A stretch of 49,446 nt of DNA from Candidatus Omnitrophota bacterium (lineage in GTDB: Bacteria; Omnitrophota; Gorgyraeia; Zapsychrales; Zapsychraceae), in the NCBI GenBank assembly GCA_020429915.1, contig JAGQKV010000018.1, positions 197,770-247,215 on the forward strand, given 5' to 3'. Within the stretch, counting starts at the first letter, position 1; every line of letters begins with the position of its first letter. The position numbers and the translations under genes are program-made. Below are positions 16,805-24,835 of this stretch, one piece after another. Below the pieces are notes generated by a model. The model did not search any database. It saw only the letters and a program-made list of their open reading frames with translations, and was not told where the DNA came from.

Positions 16805-17437
16805 TTACGGTACGTCAAAAGAAGCGGTAATTGTGAATGTTCCCGAGTACGTCCCGGTTGCATCGGCCGGCGTAAACGGAACCGCGTTTCCTTCTTCCAA
16901 ACCCGGATCGCCGGTGGCGATACCGAAACTGATCCGGGCAAAGCCGTTGGCGTATTGCGTTTCATCAAGTCCGCCTGATGTATTGGCCTCATCAAGGCTC
17001 TCGCCGCGAATCAGGTTGACGGTTTGTGTTCCGTTGCCGTTGTCCACGACCTCCAGATACGCCACTGTTCCATGTCCGCCCAGCCCGGAACCGTCATTCA
17101 AGGCACCGTTGGGATTGAAGGTGTCGACATATGCGAATTGAAGATCGGGGAATCCGGCACCGTTCGTGCCGACATCGACGACCCAAAAGTAGGCCGGCAG
17201 AAAGATGCCGAGACCCGCGTCGAGATCCAGTTGCCCGAAATCCAAAGTGTCGAATCCCGCGGCCTGTACTTCAAAAACGTCCGGGGTTCCCGGGGTGACT
17301 TTGCTGACTGTGTAAACGGCCCCGTCAGCCGGCGGGATATAGGCATCGATAAAAAAATCGGTCTGTGCCGCTGCCGGTGACGCGGCCAAGACGACCGCCG
17401 TTACTCCGGAAATTATAAATAATGCAAGCTTTCGCAT
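16805..17437 (-). CDS. secreted beta-sandwich protein, candidate major subunit
   Basis: The 210-aa product has a signal peptide (cleavage after PAAA, about residue 24). The mature chain is acidic, glycine- and threonine-rich and beta-predicted, with DFFIDAYIPPADGAVYTVS at the start. It ends in ATGTYSGTFTITASFDVP. This C-terminal strand (G-x-Y-x-G-x-[FI]-x-I-x-x-x-F) recalls the last strand of chaperone-usher and spore-coat-U subunits. It also matches the module ends of the neighbouring 464-aa protein. There are no cysteines in the mature part. The ribosome site GTGAGGT precedes the ATG. The terminator directly behind it suggests this and the preceding gene are the most expressed of the locus. 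No family is firmly recognised; a cohesin-like fold is another possibility. Confidence 0.7.
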   Translation of the reverse strand: MRKLALFIISGVTAVVLAASPAAAQTDFFIDAYIPPADGAVYTVSKVTPGTPDVFEVQAAGFDTLDFGQLDLDAGLGIFLPAYFWVVDVGTNGAGFPDLQFAYVDTFNPNGALNDGSGLGGHGTVAYLEVVDNGNGTQTVNLIRGESLDEANTSGGLDETQYANGFARISFGIATGDPGLEEGNAVPFTPADATGTYSGTFTITASFDVP

Positions 17438-17555
17438 GAATTACCTCACTTGGTTATTGGGTTTACGGATAGTTGGCTTATTTCCCACGGCGTGCTGGGC
17501 CGCCGGAAATCAGATGTGGTGTTGGTTCACCTCCTTTTTTTCCCGATGTTGACGT

Positions 17556-18950
17556 TTATTTTTCCTCCAACGTGTAGCGAACGGATGTCCTGTAGTCCCC
17601 CGCCCGCATACGGGAATGGGGTCGCAAACGGTAGATTACACGAAAGCTGGCCGGAGACCCGAATTCATCCGAGTAATACATGACATGTTCACCCTCCGGG
17701 ACCGGGACAAATTTGGGATCGGTCACCCGGCCGCGGATATCTTTGGATAACTCCTGCTTGTAAGTAAAATTATCGCGCTCAAATTCCTCCCCCGCATCGT
17801 TGGTCAAGGCGGAACGGACATTCTGACTGACCAAATAAGGCTGTCCCGTGTTGGTGTTGACCGTGACCAGGACCTCTTTGTATTGCGGTTCGTCCGTCGG
17901 GAGCAGGCGTTGAAAAGACATTCCGCCGGGCGGATATTCGGTCGTCATTTCAAAGACCGGCGCGATGACGATTTCCAAATCCACGGGCAGTGCGTGCGTG
18001 GCGGTTTCGGTCTCGACGATGTACTGCAGGCGGCCATGGAATGTCCCGGCGGTCTGCGGCGGATCCTTTTCCTCGTTGATCCGGAAACGCATCCAGATTT
18101 CATCGGCCGCGGCGCTCCCCTCATAAATCAACTGCCGCTGACGGCTCAGCGGAACCGGCTGCGCAACGGACAGCTCGCCGAGCTCACCGCCGGTGGCCCA
18201 CAATTGGACTGTTCCCTCCCCCATATCGGTGTTGAGGTCATCCACGGGATAACGAACGACTTCCTGGTAAATACGCAGCTGCCCGCTACGGTTCCCGCTG
18301 AAACTAACGCGAAAATAGTCGTCTTGAAAGCCAGGATTGTCGGAGTATAGCCGTACGATGTCGGAGCCGCGGCCGCCCTCCCGGCGCACATCGAGTTCAC
18401 CCTCAACTTCCAGATACGCATTGAGTATCCGTTCGTCCACACGGCTGCCGCTCCCGATGGGACGTACGGTGTAAAGGATTTGACCGGAAAAATTTCCGGA
18501 GCGGGTAATGCGGTCGGCGTCGACCTGGTAGATCAAGGTCAAACCGTCACTGAGACCATTGTTGGTCGAGGTGTAAATCAGTTGCTCGGTATAACCGAGT
18601 TCCTCTACGGTTTGCAACTCCACGGATCCGGCACTGTTGGATCCGGTCAGCACCGAAACCCGAATCGTATCGTGGTCGAGGGCCTCACCACGCTCATTGG
18701 TGAACGGCTGGCTGACGCGTTGAAAAACCTGATACTGCGTGGCTTCGGTGGAGTTGATGCGGATGCGGACTTCCTGGGTCGTGGCCGCGGGCAGATCGAC
18801 GCGGCCGAAACGAATGCTGTTTCCTCCGCTCACGGGGGTGACACTCAGATTCAATCCGGCATGCGCTGGCGCCGCACACAGCAAAATGGTTGTCACCGCC
18901 AACAACTGCAGATATTTGCGACCAGGCTTGTAAAGGTTTGTCCGGAGCAT
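17556..18950 (-). CDS. secreted protein of three tandem beta-sandwich modules, candidate multi-domain or tip subunit
   Basis: The 464-aa product has a signal peptide (cleavage near PAHA, residue 31). It then has three similar modules (about 32-170, 175-310 and 320-464). Each contains a strand like QLIYTSTNNG / QLIYEGSAAA / HVMYYSDEFG. Each ends in SGNFSGQILYTV / AGTFHGRLQYIV / AGDYRTSVRYTL. The first and third share TQEVRIRINSTEATQYQVFQ-type and FTNERGEALDHD / LTNDAGEEFERD segments, so they arose by duplication. The module ends resemble the C-terminus of the downstream 210-aa subunit. It is the first gene of the export locus. A tip adhesin or concatenated pilin is the favoured idea, without direct proof. 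There are no cysteines in the mature part. Confidence 0.7.
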   Translation of the reverse strand: MLRTNLYKPGRKYLQLLAVTTILLCAAPAHAGLNLSVTPVSGGNSIRFGRVDLPAATTQEVRIRINSTEATQYQVFQRVSQPFTNERGEALDHDTIRVSVLTGSNSAGSVELQTVEELGYTEQLIYTSTNNGLSDGLTLIYQVDADRITRSGNFSGQILYTVRPIGSGSRVDERILNAYLEVEGELDVRREGGRGSDIVRLYSDNPGFQDDYFRVSFSGNRSGQLRIYQEVVRYPVDDLNTDMGEGTVQLWATGGELGELSVAQPVPLSRQRQLIYEGSAAADEIWMRFRINEEKDPPQTAGTFHGRLQYIVETETATHALPVDLEIVIAPVFEMTTEYPPGGMSFQRLLPTDEPQYKEVLVTVNTNTGQPYLVSQNVRSALTNDAGEEFERDNFTYKQELSKDIRGRVTDPKFVPVPEGEHVMYYSDEFGSPASFRVIYRLRPHSRMRAGDYRTSVRYTLEEK

Positions 18951-19061
18951 CGTTTTTGTTCCCCGAAGAGCGTCGTAAGTTAAGTAATATTACTAGATAT
19001 ATTCTAGAAAGAGGCGCGGAAATAGTCAATATGACAGACCAGGACATGCGCCGCGGCAAAT

Positions 19062-19083
19062 ATTCACCACGCGCGTGGTGAAT
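19062..19083. repeat. perfect 22-bp palindrome upstream of the export locus
   Basis: ATTCACCACGC is followed immediately by its exact reverse complement GCGTGGTGAAT. It lies 34 bases after the methyltransferase stop and 112 bases before the export-locus start codon. It could be an operator for a dimeric regulator or a 9-bp terminator hairpin with a GCGC loop, although the minus-strand tail (ATTTG) is a poor U tract. Confidence 0.7.
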
Positions 19084-19116
19084 TAATTCAATTAGTTGAA
19101 ATGTATGGGGTTATAG

Positions 19117-19767
19117 CTATTTTACGGCGTGGCCGTAAATGTGAGGGCGGTTGACCAAGGCGATTAGGCCCGGTCCGTTCTGTAAATAGTGCTGACACTC
19201 CACCTGAGTGAAGCCTGCTGCGGCGATGGCGCCGGCAATATCCCGTCCCGGATCGCATCCATCTGAAAAAAAACGCCACGGCGTATACGGGGCAGCCCGC
19301 TGAACAAAGCGGCGTACGGGATTCGCGCGGTCGATGACATGCTCCAGGAACAGAAATCGGCCGCCCGATTTTAACAGGTCGCGAACCGACTTCAAAGTAC
19401 CGGCCAAATCGCTCACCGAACACAAGACCATAGTGCTGACCACAAAATCGGCGCGGCCTTTGTCTTCGCGCACGGCTTCGTCGAGAGCCGTGTGCAAATC
19501 CGCCGTGATATTGAGCTCCCGTGCCTTCCCTTTCAAGACCGGATGCAATACGGGGTTCGGTTCGATACCGGTCCAGGAGATTCCGGAAGGGTAGTAACTC
19601 AGATTTACCCCGGTACCAGGGCCGATCTCGAAAACGCGTCCATGCACTTCTTTAAACAACGCGTTTTTTCTGGCGGCATACATCCGGTGATTCAGATCGT
19701 CGCCGCCGAGCAGAAATCGCGCGAAGATTTGCTGACTGAGGGTGGCCGGCCTCGTCGACGCGGCCAT
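19117..19767 (-). CDS. class I SAM-dependent methyltransferase (UbiE/METTL7-like)
   Basis: The 216-aa protein has motif I FEIGPGTGVN (about residues 46-55), an acidic GIEPNP after strand 2, ADFVVSTMVLCSV at motif IV, and GGRFLFLEHV. The segment SDGCDPGRDI near residue 170 is typical of the METTL7/phospholipid-methyltransferase-like branch. Its probable substrate is a small molecule, lipid or thiol. The ATG lies one base after the stop of the subtilisin gene (TAAC-ATG), so translation is coupled to an exported protease, an unusual partner. There is no signal peptide, so it acts in the cytoplasm. Confidence 0.85.
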   Translation of the reverse strand: MAASTRPATLSQQIFARFLLGGDDLNHRMYAARKNALFKEVHGRVFEIGPGTGVNLSYYPSGISWTGIEPNPVLHPVLKGKARELNITADLHTALDEAVREDKGRADFVVSTMVLCSVSDLAGTLKSVRDLLKSGGRFLFLEHVIDRANPVRRFVQRAAPYTPWRFFSDGCDPGRDIAGAIAAAGFTQVECQHYLQNGPGLIALVNRPHIYGHAVK

Positions 19768-19768
19768 G

Positions 19769-22099
19769 TTACCAGGCCGTCACATGAACGTCGTCCACGT
19801 GCCCGTCTTCCGACCCGAAGTTCATGAGCCCCCGAAAGCGCAGCTGCAACTGGGATATCCCCGTCACCTGCACGCTCTCCGTAATCCATGCATCCTCCGG
19901 ATCCACATCCCCGCTGAGCCGCCGCATTTCCTGCCAGCTCTGTCCGTTGTCGGTGGAGATGTCGAACGCAATATACTCGCCGAGGTCCAGATAACTGCGG
20001 ATCAACCAAGTGAATTCCACCGTGGCGTTGTCATGCCCGGCCAGGCTGATGGCGACGGATGTCAGAGCCCCGTTTTCCGTAGGGCCGTCGACATTGGCGG
20101 AATACCGGCCTTCGCTTGAGCGGATAAAAGAATCCTGCCAATCACTCTGTCCGTCTTCGGTCCACAACCCGTTCCACTCCCCGTTTTCGAAGCCGTCGGT
20201 AAAGACTTCCACGCTGCCCCCCGGGGGAGTGACGTCGGCCACATTGACGGTGGCGGTATCGCTGTCGGTGGCGCCGTCGTTATCGGTGACCGTCACGCTG
20301 ACCGTATAATTTCCCGCAGTGGCATAGGCATGCTGCACAGAAACACCGCTGCCGCCGGTACCGTCGCCGAAATTCCATGCGTACGAGCTGATTGTTCCGT
20401 CGGGATCAAACGAGCCCGAGGCATTGAAGGTGATGCTCTCACCGGCATCTCCTGAATACGGCCCGCCGGCATCAGCGGACGGGGCCTGATTGGCACCGGT
20501 GATAGCCGCCGTGGTCGTAGCCGCGGCCGAACTGGCCTGTCCGTCGTTGACCGTTAAGGATACGGTGTATGTCCCGGCGGCGGAATAAGAATGCTGCGGT
20601 GTGGCGCCGGCACCCGAAATTCCGTCACCGAAGTCCCACAGGTATGTCAACGGATCCCCGTCGGGATCAGACGAGTCGCGGCCGTCGAAGCCTACGGACT
20701 GGCCGCTTATTCCCGTATAGGGTCCGCCCGGATCTGCCTGGGGCGGATTGTTGACCGGCGGTGGGGATCCTCCGGAATACTTTAAGGCCGCCTCGGCGTC
20801 CAGCAGCCCCCAACCGGTATCGGGATCCCAACCCGGCGCGCCCAGATCCTTGGCCGTGTTTTGCAATGCCGCCCGAATTTCGTCGGGGGTAGTGGCTACG
20901 CCCGCGGCAATCAACAATGCGGCCACCCCGCTGACATGCGGAGCCGACATGGAAGTCCCTTGATAAAGGTAATAATTAAAAGTCGAGCGGTCTTCCGGCA
21001 GGAAAGACTGCTGCAGGACACCGTCGAGGATTCCGTCTCCGTTCTGGTCGACGTTAAGATCCCCTCCCGGGGCCATGATGTCGAGCTCCGCGCCCCAGTT
21101 GGAATAAAAGGCGCGCGTCTCATCGTAACGCGTGGCGCCCACCGCAATACAATACTCGCCGTAGCGCGCCGGATAACCCACTTCGTCGCGGCTGTCGTTG
21201 CCCGCGGAGCATACCAGCGTAACGCCCCGTTCGTGCGCGTACTGGCAAGCGTTTCGGATGGCCGTTGAAGAAAACCGGCTTCCCAGACTGAGGTTAATGA
21301 TATCCGCCCCGTTGTCCGCCGCCCAGATGATCCCGTCGGCCACATCAAAAGAACTTCCGTAACCATTGGCGTTGATAACCTTGACCGGCATCAACGTCGT
21401 TTTAAAGGCGATACCTGCCGCTCCGGCAAAGTTATTGGTATTTTGAGCGATCGTACCGGCGACATGCGTCCCGTGGCCGTAGTCGTCATTCGGGTGATCG
21501 TCATTGTCGACAAAATCGTAACCCGGAGCGAAGCTGGTCTGGGACAGTTCCGGCGCCTGATAGTATTCCTCCGAACGAAATGAATTGATCACATCGGTGT
21601 AATCTTCGTAGGCGATCCCCGTATCCACGATCGCGACGACGACGCCGGGGTTCCCACCCCGATTCACGTTCCAGGCGTTGCGCATATGGATCCCGCCGGT
21701 ACCCGAACTGTCGAAATTCCACTGGTACGGAAACCATTCATCATTCGGTGTGTAATGCAAATGCACCTTATAGTTCGGCTCCACATACTCGATATTCGGG
21801 TCCTTACGGCACTCCTCGATAAAATCTTTCATGCGCCGGCCGGCCGGCAGACGGTAACGGTTGATTCCCAAACGGGCGTTGCGCCGCATTTGATGCAGGC
21901 CCAGCCGCGCGGCCAACCCCTGGCGCGCATTGTCGGGAACGTCTTCCCGGTATTTGATGATAACTTCACCTGGCATATAATCGACGCCTTGCCAAGGATT
22001 GGGTTTGGTTTTGAACGGCGGTTGCTGGGCGCTGGCGGGAAGCGCTTGGCTGATGAGAAATAAAAAGATGAGGATCAGGGAATTTAACTTGGTTGTCAT
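19769..22099 (-). CDS. exported subtilisin-family (S8) serine protease with two PKD domains
   Basis: The 776-aa product has a signal peptide (cleavage after ASA, about residue 24) and an inhibitor-like propeptide (about 38-115). The catalytic domain has all key residues: D159 (AIVDTG), H209 (YGHGTHVAGT), oxyanion N301 (SAGND) and S383 (GTSMSAPHVSG). Two PKD domains follow (about 450-535 and 540-620; WDFGDG and WNFGDG motifs). A C-terminal beta-sandwich (about 630-776: EVFTDGFENGEW, VEFTWLIRSYLDLGEYIAFD) resembles carbohydrate- or protein-binding P/immune-inhibitor-type modules. It should be active outside the inner membrane, degrading or processing proteins. AAAGGA stands before the ATG. There is no PEP-CTERM or T9SS tail. 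Confidence 0.93.
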   Translation of the reverse strand: MTTKLNSLILIFLFLISQALPASAQQPPFKTKPNPWQGVDYMPGEVIIKYREDVPDNARQGLAARLGLHQMRRNARLGINRYRLPAGRRMKDFIEECRKDPNIEYVEPNYKVHLHYTPNDEWFPYQWNFDSSGTGGIHMRNAWNVNRGGNPGVVVAIVDTGIAYEDYTDVINSFRSEEYYQAPELSQTSFAPGYDFVDNDDHPNDDYGHGTHVAGTIAQNTNNFAGAAGIAFKTTLMPVKVINANGYGSSFDVADGIIWAADNGADIINLSLGSRFSSTAIRNACQYAHERGVTLVCSAGNDSRDEVGYPARYGEYCIAVGATRYDETRAFYSNWGAELDIMAPGGDLNVDQNGDGILDGVLQQSFLPEDRSTFNYYLYQGTSMSAPHVSGVAALLIAAGVATTPDEIRAALQNTAKDLGAPGWDPDTGWGLLDAEAALKYSGGSPPPVNNPPQADPGGPYTGISGQSVGFDGRDSSDPDGDPLTYLWDFGDGISGAGATPQHSYSAAGTYTVSLTVNDGQASSAAATTTAAITGANQAPSADAGGPYSGDAGESITFNASGSFDPDGTISSYAWNFGDGTGGSGVSVQHAYATAGNYTVSVTVTDNDGATDSDTATVNVADVTPPGGSVEVFTDGFENGEWNGLWTEDGQSDWQDSFIRSSEGRYSANVDGPTENGALTSVAISLAGHDNATVEFTWLIRSYLDLGEYIAFDISTDNGQSWQEMRRLSGDVDPEDAWITESVQVTGISQLQLRFRGLMNFGSEDGHVDDVHVTAW

Positions 22100-22137
22100 G
22101 AATCGTCCTTTAGTTGTCGAATGGATGTGGAATGAAT

Positions 22138-22854
22138 TTAACGCAGCTTTTGGACCTCCCGGAGGACCTCGGCCGGATCGGCACGTTTCTTGTAGTCGGG
22201 ATCGATAAACGCGTAGGTGATCATACCGTCGGTATCGATCACATAGGTAGCGGTCAGCGGCAGGCGCCGTGATTTTTCGCCGCTGTATTCATCTAGGTCG
22301 ATATGCCCTTCGAAATGTTTCTGGATCACCGTCGGCACCCGATACGCGATGCCGTAACGCTCAGCCACCTGATGATTGGGATCGCTGAGCACTTGAAATC
22401 CGAGGTCGTTTTTCTTAAGCGTGGACAGGGTGTGATCATGCGTCTGCGGACTGATCGCGATCAGTGTGGCACCCGCGCGCTCGAATTCCGCGGCGTATTT
22501 CTGGTACTCCTGCAATTGAATATTGCAGTACGGACACCACTCGCCCCGGTACCAGATGAGGACGACCGGTCCGTACTTGAGCCGTTCCTGCAATGAAATC
22601 CGCAATCCTGAGGCGCTATTCAGAGAAAAGTCCGGCGCGATATCTCCGACCTGTTTGGCGGACTGCAGCACCCCTGAAGCGGCGACCTGATCGATGCCGG
22701 CCTGAAAATCGGCGACCTTATCCGGCTCTGCCGTTTCCAGAAACGCATCCCGCTTCGCGTCGAGCTGTTCCTGCAACGTGGCCGCGGAAACCCAAGTTGC
22801 CAGCACGGCTGTCATGACGCACACGGCGCCACCTACTCTTAAAATAGACTGCAT
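22138..22854 (-). CDS. exported peroxiredoxin-like protein (AhpC/TSA family)
   Basis: The 238-aa protein has an N-terminal hydrophobic signal (about 5-24) and a helical stretch. The peroxiredoxin-like domain then starts at GDIAPDFSL (about residue 70). The active site is WYRGEWCPYC with C107 and C110, a thioredoxin-like CPYC rather than the usual P-x-x-x-T-x-x-C, which marks the peroxiredoxin-like-2 group. Further motifs are AISPQTHDH and VLSDPNHQVAERYG. It probably reduces peroxides or disulfides in the periplasm. AGGAGAGG precedes the ATG. Its neighbours are the exported protease and an exported TPR protein; another exported CPYC protein lies at 24188-24742. Confidence 0.85.
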   Translation of the reverse strand: MQSILRVGGAVCVMTAVLATWVSAATLQEQLDAKRDAFLETAEPDKVADFQAGIDQVAASGVLQSAKQVGDIAPDFSLNSASGLRISLQERLKYGPVVLIWYRGEWCPYCNIQLQEYQKYAAEFERAGATLIAISPQTHDHTLSTLKKNDLGFQVLSDPNHQVAERYGIAYRVPTVIQKHFEGHIDLDEYSGEKSRRLPLTATYVIDTDGMITYAFIDPDYKKRADPAEVLREVQKLR

Positions 22855-22938
22855 GCTCTATCCTCTCCTGTAACTGGAATGTGCCTAAGAATGGCGCGTT
22901 GCCGGATCAGCGGACGAACGCCCCGTCCGCGCATGTCT

Positions 22939-24120
22939 CTACTTGAACGGCCACCAGCTGGTTTCGTATTCGACGGTCTCGATGCGCTCCTCAAGGGCCG
23001 CAATCAACGGCTTGGCGCCGCTCTTCTTGGCCAGGATCAGCGCTGTCCGGTAATGTGGCAGTGCGCCGCGCATCTTCTTGTGTCCGAATTCGTACAACGT
23101 TCCGAGCTGATAATGGACGTAGGGATCATCCGGTTGCAACTCCATGGCCTTGTTATAAGCCTCCTCGGCCTTGTCATATTCGCCGACACCCTGATGGCTT
23201 TGGCCGAGGTAAAGATAGGCCCGGTAATCGTCGGGAACGTCTTCAAGGTATTTATCGAACAACGGAATGGCATTTAAATAAACCTCATCCTCGAAAAGAC
23301 TGACTGCGAGCATGTAATACAATTCGCTGCTGTCGCCGCCGCGGTTGATGGCCTTGCCCGCGTTGATGATCGTGTCCGTATATTTCTGCTGGTAAAACTG
23401 CGCCATGGCCAGATAGGTGTAGGCATCGACGTTTTCGAAGTCAATATCCAGCAGCTGCTTCGCATATTCCTCGGCTTCCTGGTAATTCTGCTTCTGGAAC
23501 AGGGCCGAGATCAGTGTCATCAAGGCCTGTTTATTCTCGGGTTCGATTTGCACATATTTCTTCGCGTACATAACGGCCCGGTCCATATTCTCGGATTGTA
23601 CTGCCGAAGAGAACAGCATCGGGATGATCATTTTCAGTTCGACGTCGACGTTAAGACTGATGGCCTTCTCCAGTCCGTAAATGGCATCTTTGTAATTGCC
23701 TAAATAGTAGTGCGCCGTGCCGAGATGAAAATAGTCATCGGCATCCATACCCTGTTTGGTCTTGGACCCTTCGAGGATCTTGTTGAAGTAGCCCTTGGCC
23801 TCTTCCTCTTCGCCTTTCTGCTGAGCGACCTCCCCGAGCAGCAGCAGGCTCGGGGCGTGAAACTCGTCGGCCTCCAATGCGTGGCGGATCTTTTGTAACC
23901 CTGACTGAAGCTGACCGGCCTGCAATAACATAATGGCGTCCTGATAGGCCTGATCGGCTTCGGATAGAGGTTCGGCATCTTCCTCAGGTTCGGGTTGCGC
24001 GTCCGTTTCCGGCGTGGGCTGACGCGTGGCCACGCCGGCTTGGAGGGCCGATTGCTGTGCCCATGCCGATGGTGCAATCAATGTCATCAACACCAGTAAG
24101 ACCATCACCCCTATTCTCAT
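22939..24120 (-). CDS. exported TPR protein
   Basis: The 393-aa product has a signal peptide (cleavage after AWA, residue 21) and a glutamate/proline-rich linker (about 30-55). About nine TPRs follow, filling the rest (for example DDYFHLGTAHYYLGNYKDAI and YRAYLYLGQSHQGVGEYDKA), with a short aromatic tail (SWWPFK). It is presumably a periplasmic scaffold. It has no enzyme domain. It lies between two exported redox proteins, so it may hold them or their substrates together; that is inference only. Confidence 0.85.
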   Translation of the reverse strand: MRIGVMVLLVLMTLIAPSAWAQQSALQAGVATRQPTPETDAQPEPEEDAEPLSEADQAYQDAIMLLQAGQLQSGLQKIRHALEADEFHAPSLLLLGEVAQQKGEEEEAKGYFNKILEGSKTKQGMDADDYFHLGTAHYYLGNYKDAIYGLEKAISLNVDVELKMIIPMLFSSAVQSENMDRAVMYAKKYVQIEPENKQALMTLISALFQKQNYQEAEEYAKQLLDIDFENVDAYTYLAMAQFYQQKYTDTIINAGKAINRGGDSSELYYMLAVSLFEDEVYLNAIPLFDKYLEDVPDDYRAYLYLGQSHQGVGEYDKAEEAYNKAMELQPDDPYVHYQLGTLYEFGHKKMRGALPHYRTALILAKKSGAKPLIAALEERIETVEYETSWWPFK

Positions 24121-24187
24121 GAATCAAATCTCCCCTTTCCAGAATCGGCGGTCCCGAACCGCCGTCCTGATTTTCCACACGCCGGGA

Positions 24188-24742
24188 TCATTGCAACGCG
24201 CGTTGCACGGCCCTGATATCATAGCCGTGGATAATGGTGTCTCCAATCTTGAGCAACGGAATACTGCTGCCGTTTAGGTCTTCATAACGCCGCCGCGCCG
24301 CCTGGTCGTAGTCTATGTTGAACCGCTGGTAATTAATCCCGTTATTCTTGAGCCAGGCCTCCATCTTGCGGCAGTACGGACACCACAGGGTCATATACAG
24401 TTCGACCGCCGGGGCTTGGCCGGCGGCTGCCTTCTGCCGAACATCGACGGATTCTGCCGCGCCGCCGTTCTGCGCATTCCGGACGAGTTTCCACCGGTCC
24501 TTTAAGTCTTCAATCTGGGGATACGGGTTGTCGCCGTTGTCATCGATGCTTTCAATAAGCCGGTAGGGCACCCCGACCACTTCGGAATTGCGGGAAAGAC
24601 TGAGAGCGGTGGCACCATGACTGACAATTTCGCCGGAAAGCTGTACACCGGATGTCAGACGGATATTCTCCGCGCTGCTCCTGCCGGCCGGAAAGATCAA
24701 TATGGTTAGCGCCGCAACGGCGATGAGTGATGTTGATTTCAT
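24188..24742 (-). CDS. exported glutaredoxin-like protein with N-terminal small beta domain
   Basis: The 184-aa protein has a signal peptide (cleavage near SSA, residue 24). A small beta domain follows (about 26-66: IRLTSGVQLSGEIVSHGATA, VVGVPYRLIESID). After a linker comes a glutaredoxin domain (about 112-184) with C121-P-Y-C124, IPLLKIGD and HGYD as in the GSH-binding region. It probably works as a periplasmic thiol-disulfide exchanger. It is transcribed divergently from the radical SAM gene; a TGTGCTATAAT extended -10 lies upstream at 24790-24780. Confidence 0.82.
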   Translation of the reverse strand: MKSTSLIAVAALTILIFPAGRSSAENIRLTSGVQLSGEIVSHGATALSLSRNSEVVGVPYRLIESIDDNGDNPYPQIEDLKDRWKLVRNAQNGGAAESVDVRQKAAAGQAPAVELYMTLWCPYCRKMEAWLKNNGINYQRFNIDYDQAARRRYEDLNGSSIPLLKIGDTIIHGYDIRAVQRALQ

Positions 24743-24781
24743 ACGGGCAGAGGTATTTGCTCCTGATATTAGAAAGGAGAT

Positions 24782-24827
24782 TATAGCACACTTTCGCCGC
24801 TTTCACCCCCTCAAAAATTGTGCTATA
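24782..24827. promoter_or_regulatory. mirror-image extended -10 boxes in the divergent intergenic region
   Basis: TATAGCACA (24782-24790) and TGTGCTATA (24819-24827) form a perfect 9-bp inverted repeat. Read outward, each is an extended -10 element: TGTGCTATAAT toward the glutaredoxin gene and TGTGCTATAGT toward the radical SAM gene. The latter ends about seven bases before the ATG, so that transcript may be leaderless. Confidence 0.5.
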
Positions 24828-24835
24828 GTAGGGCC

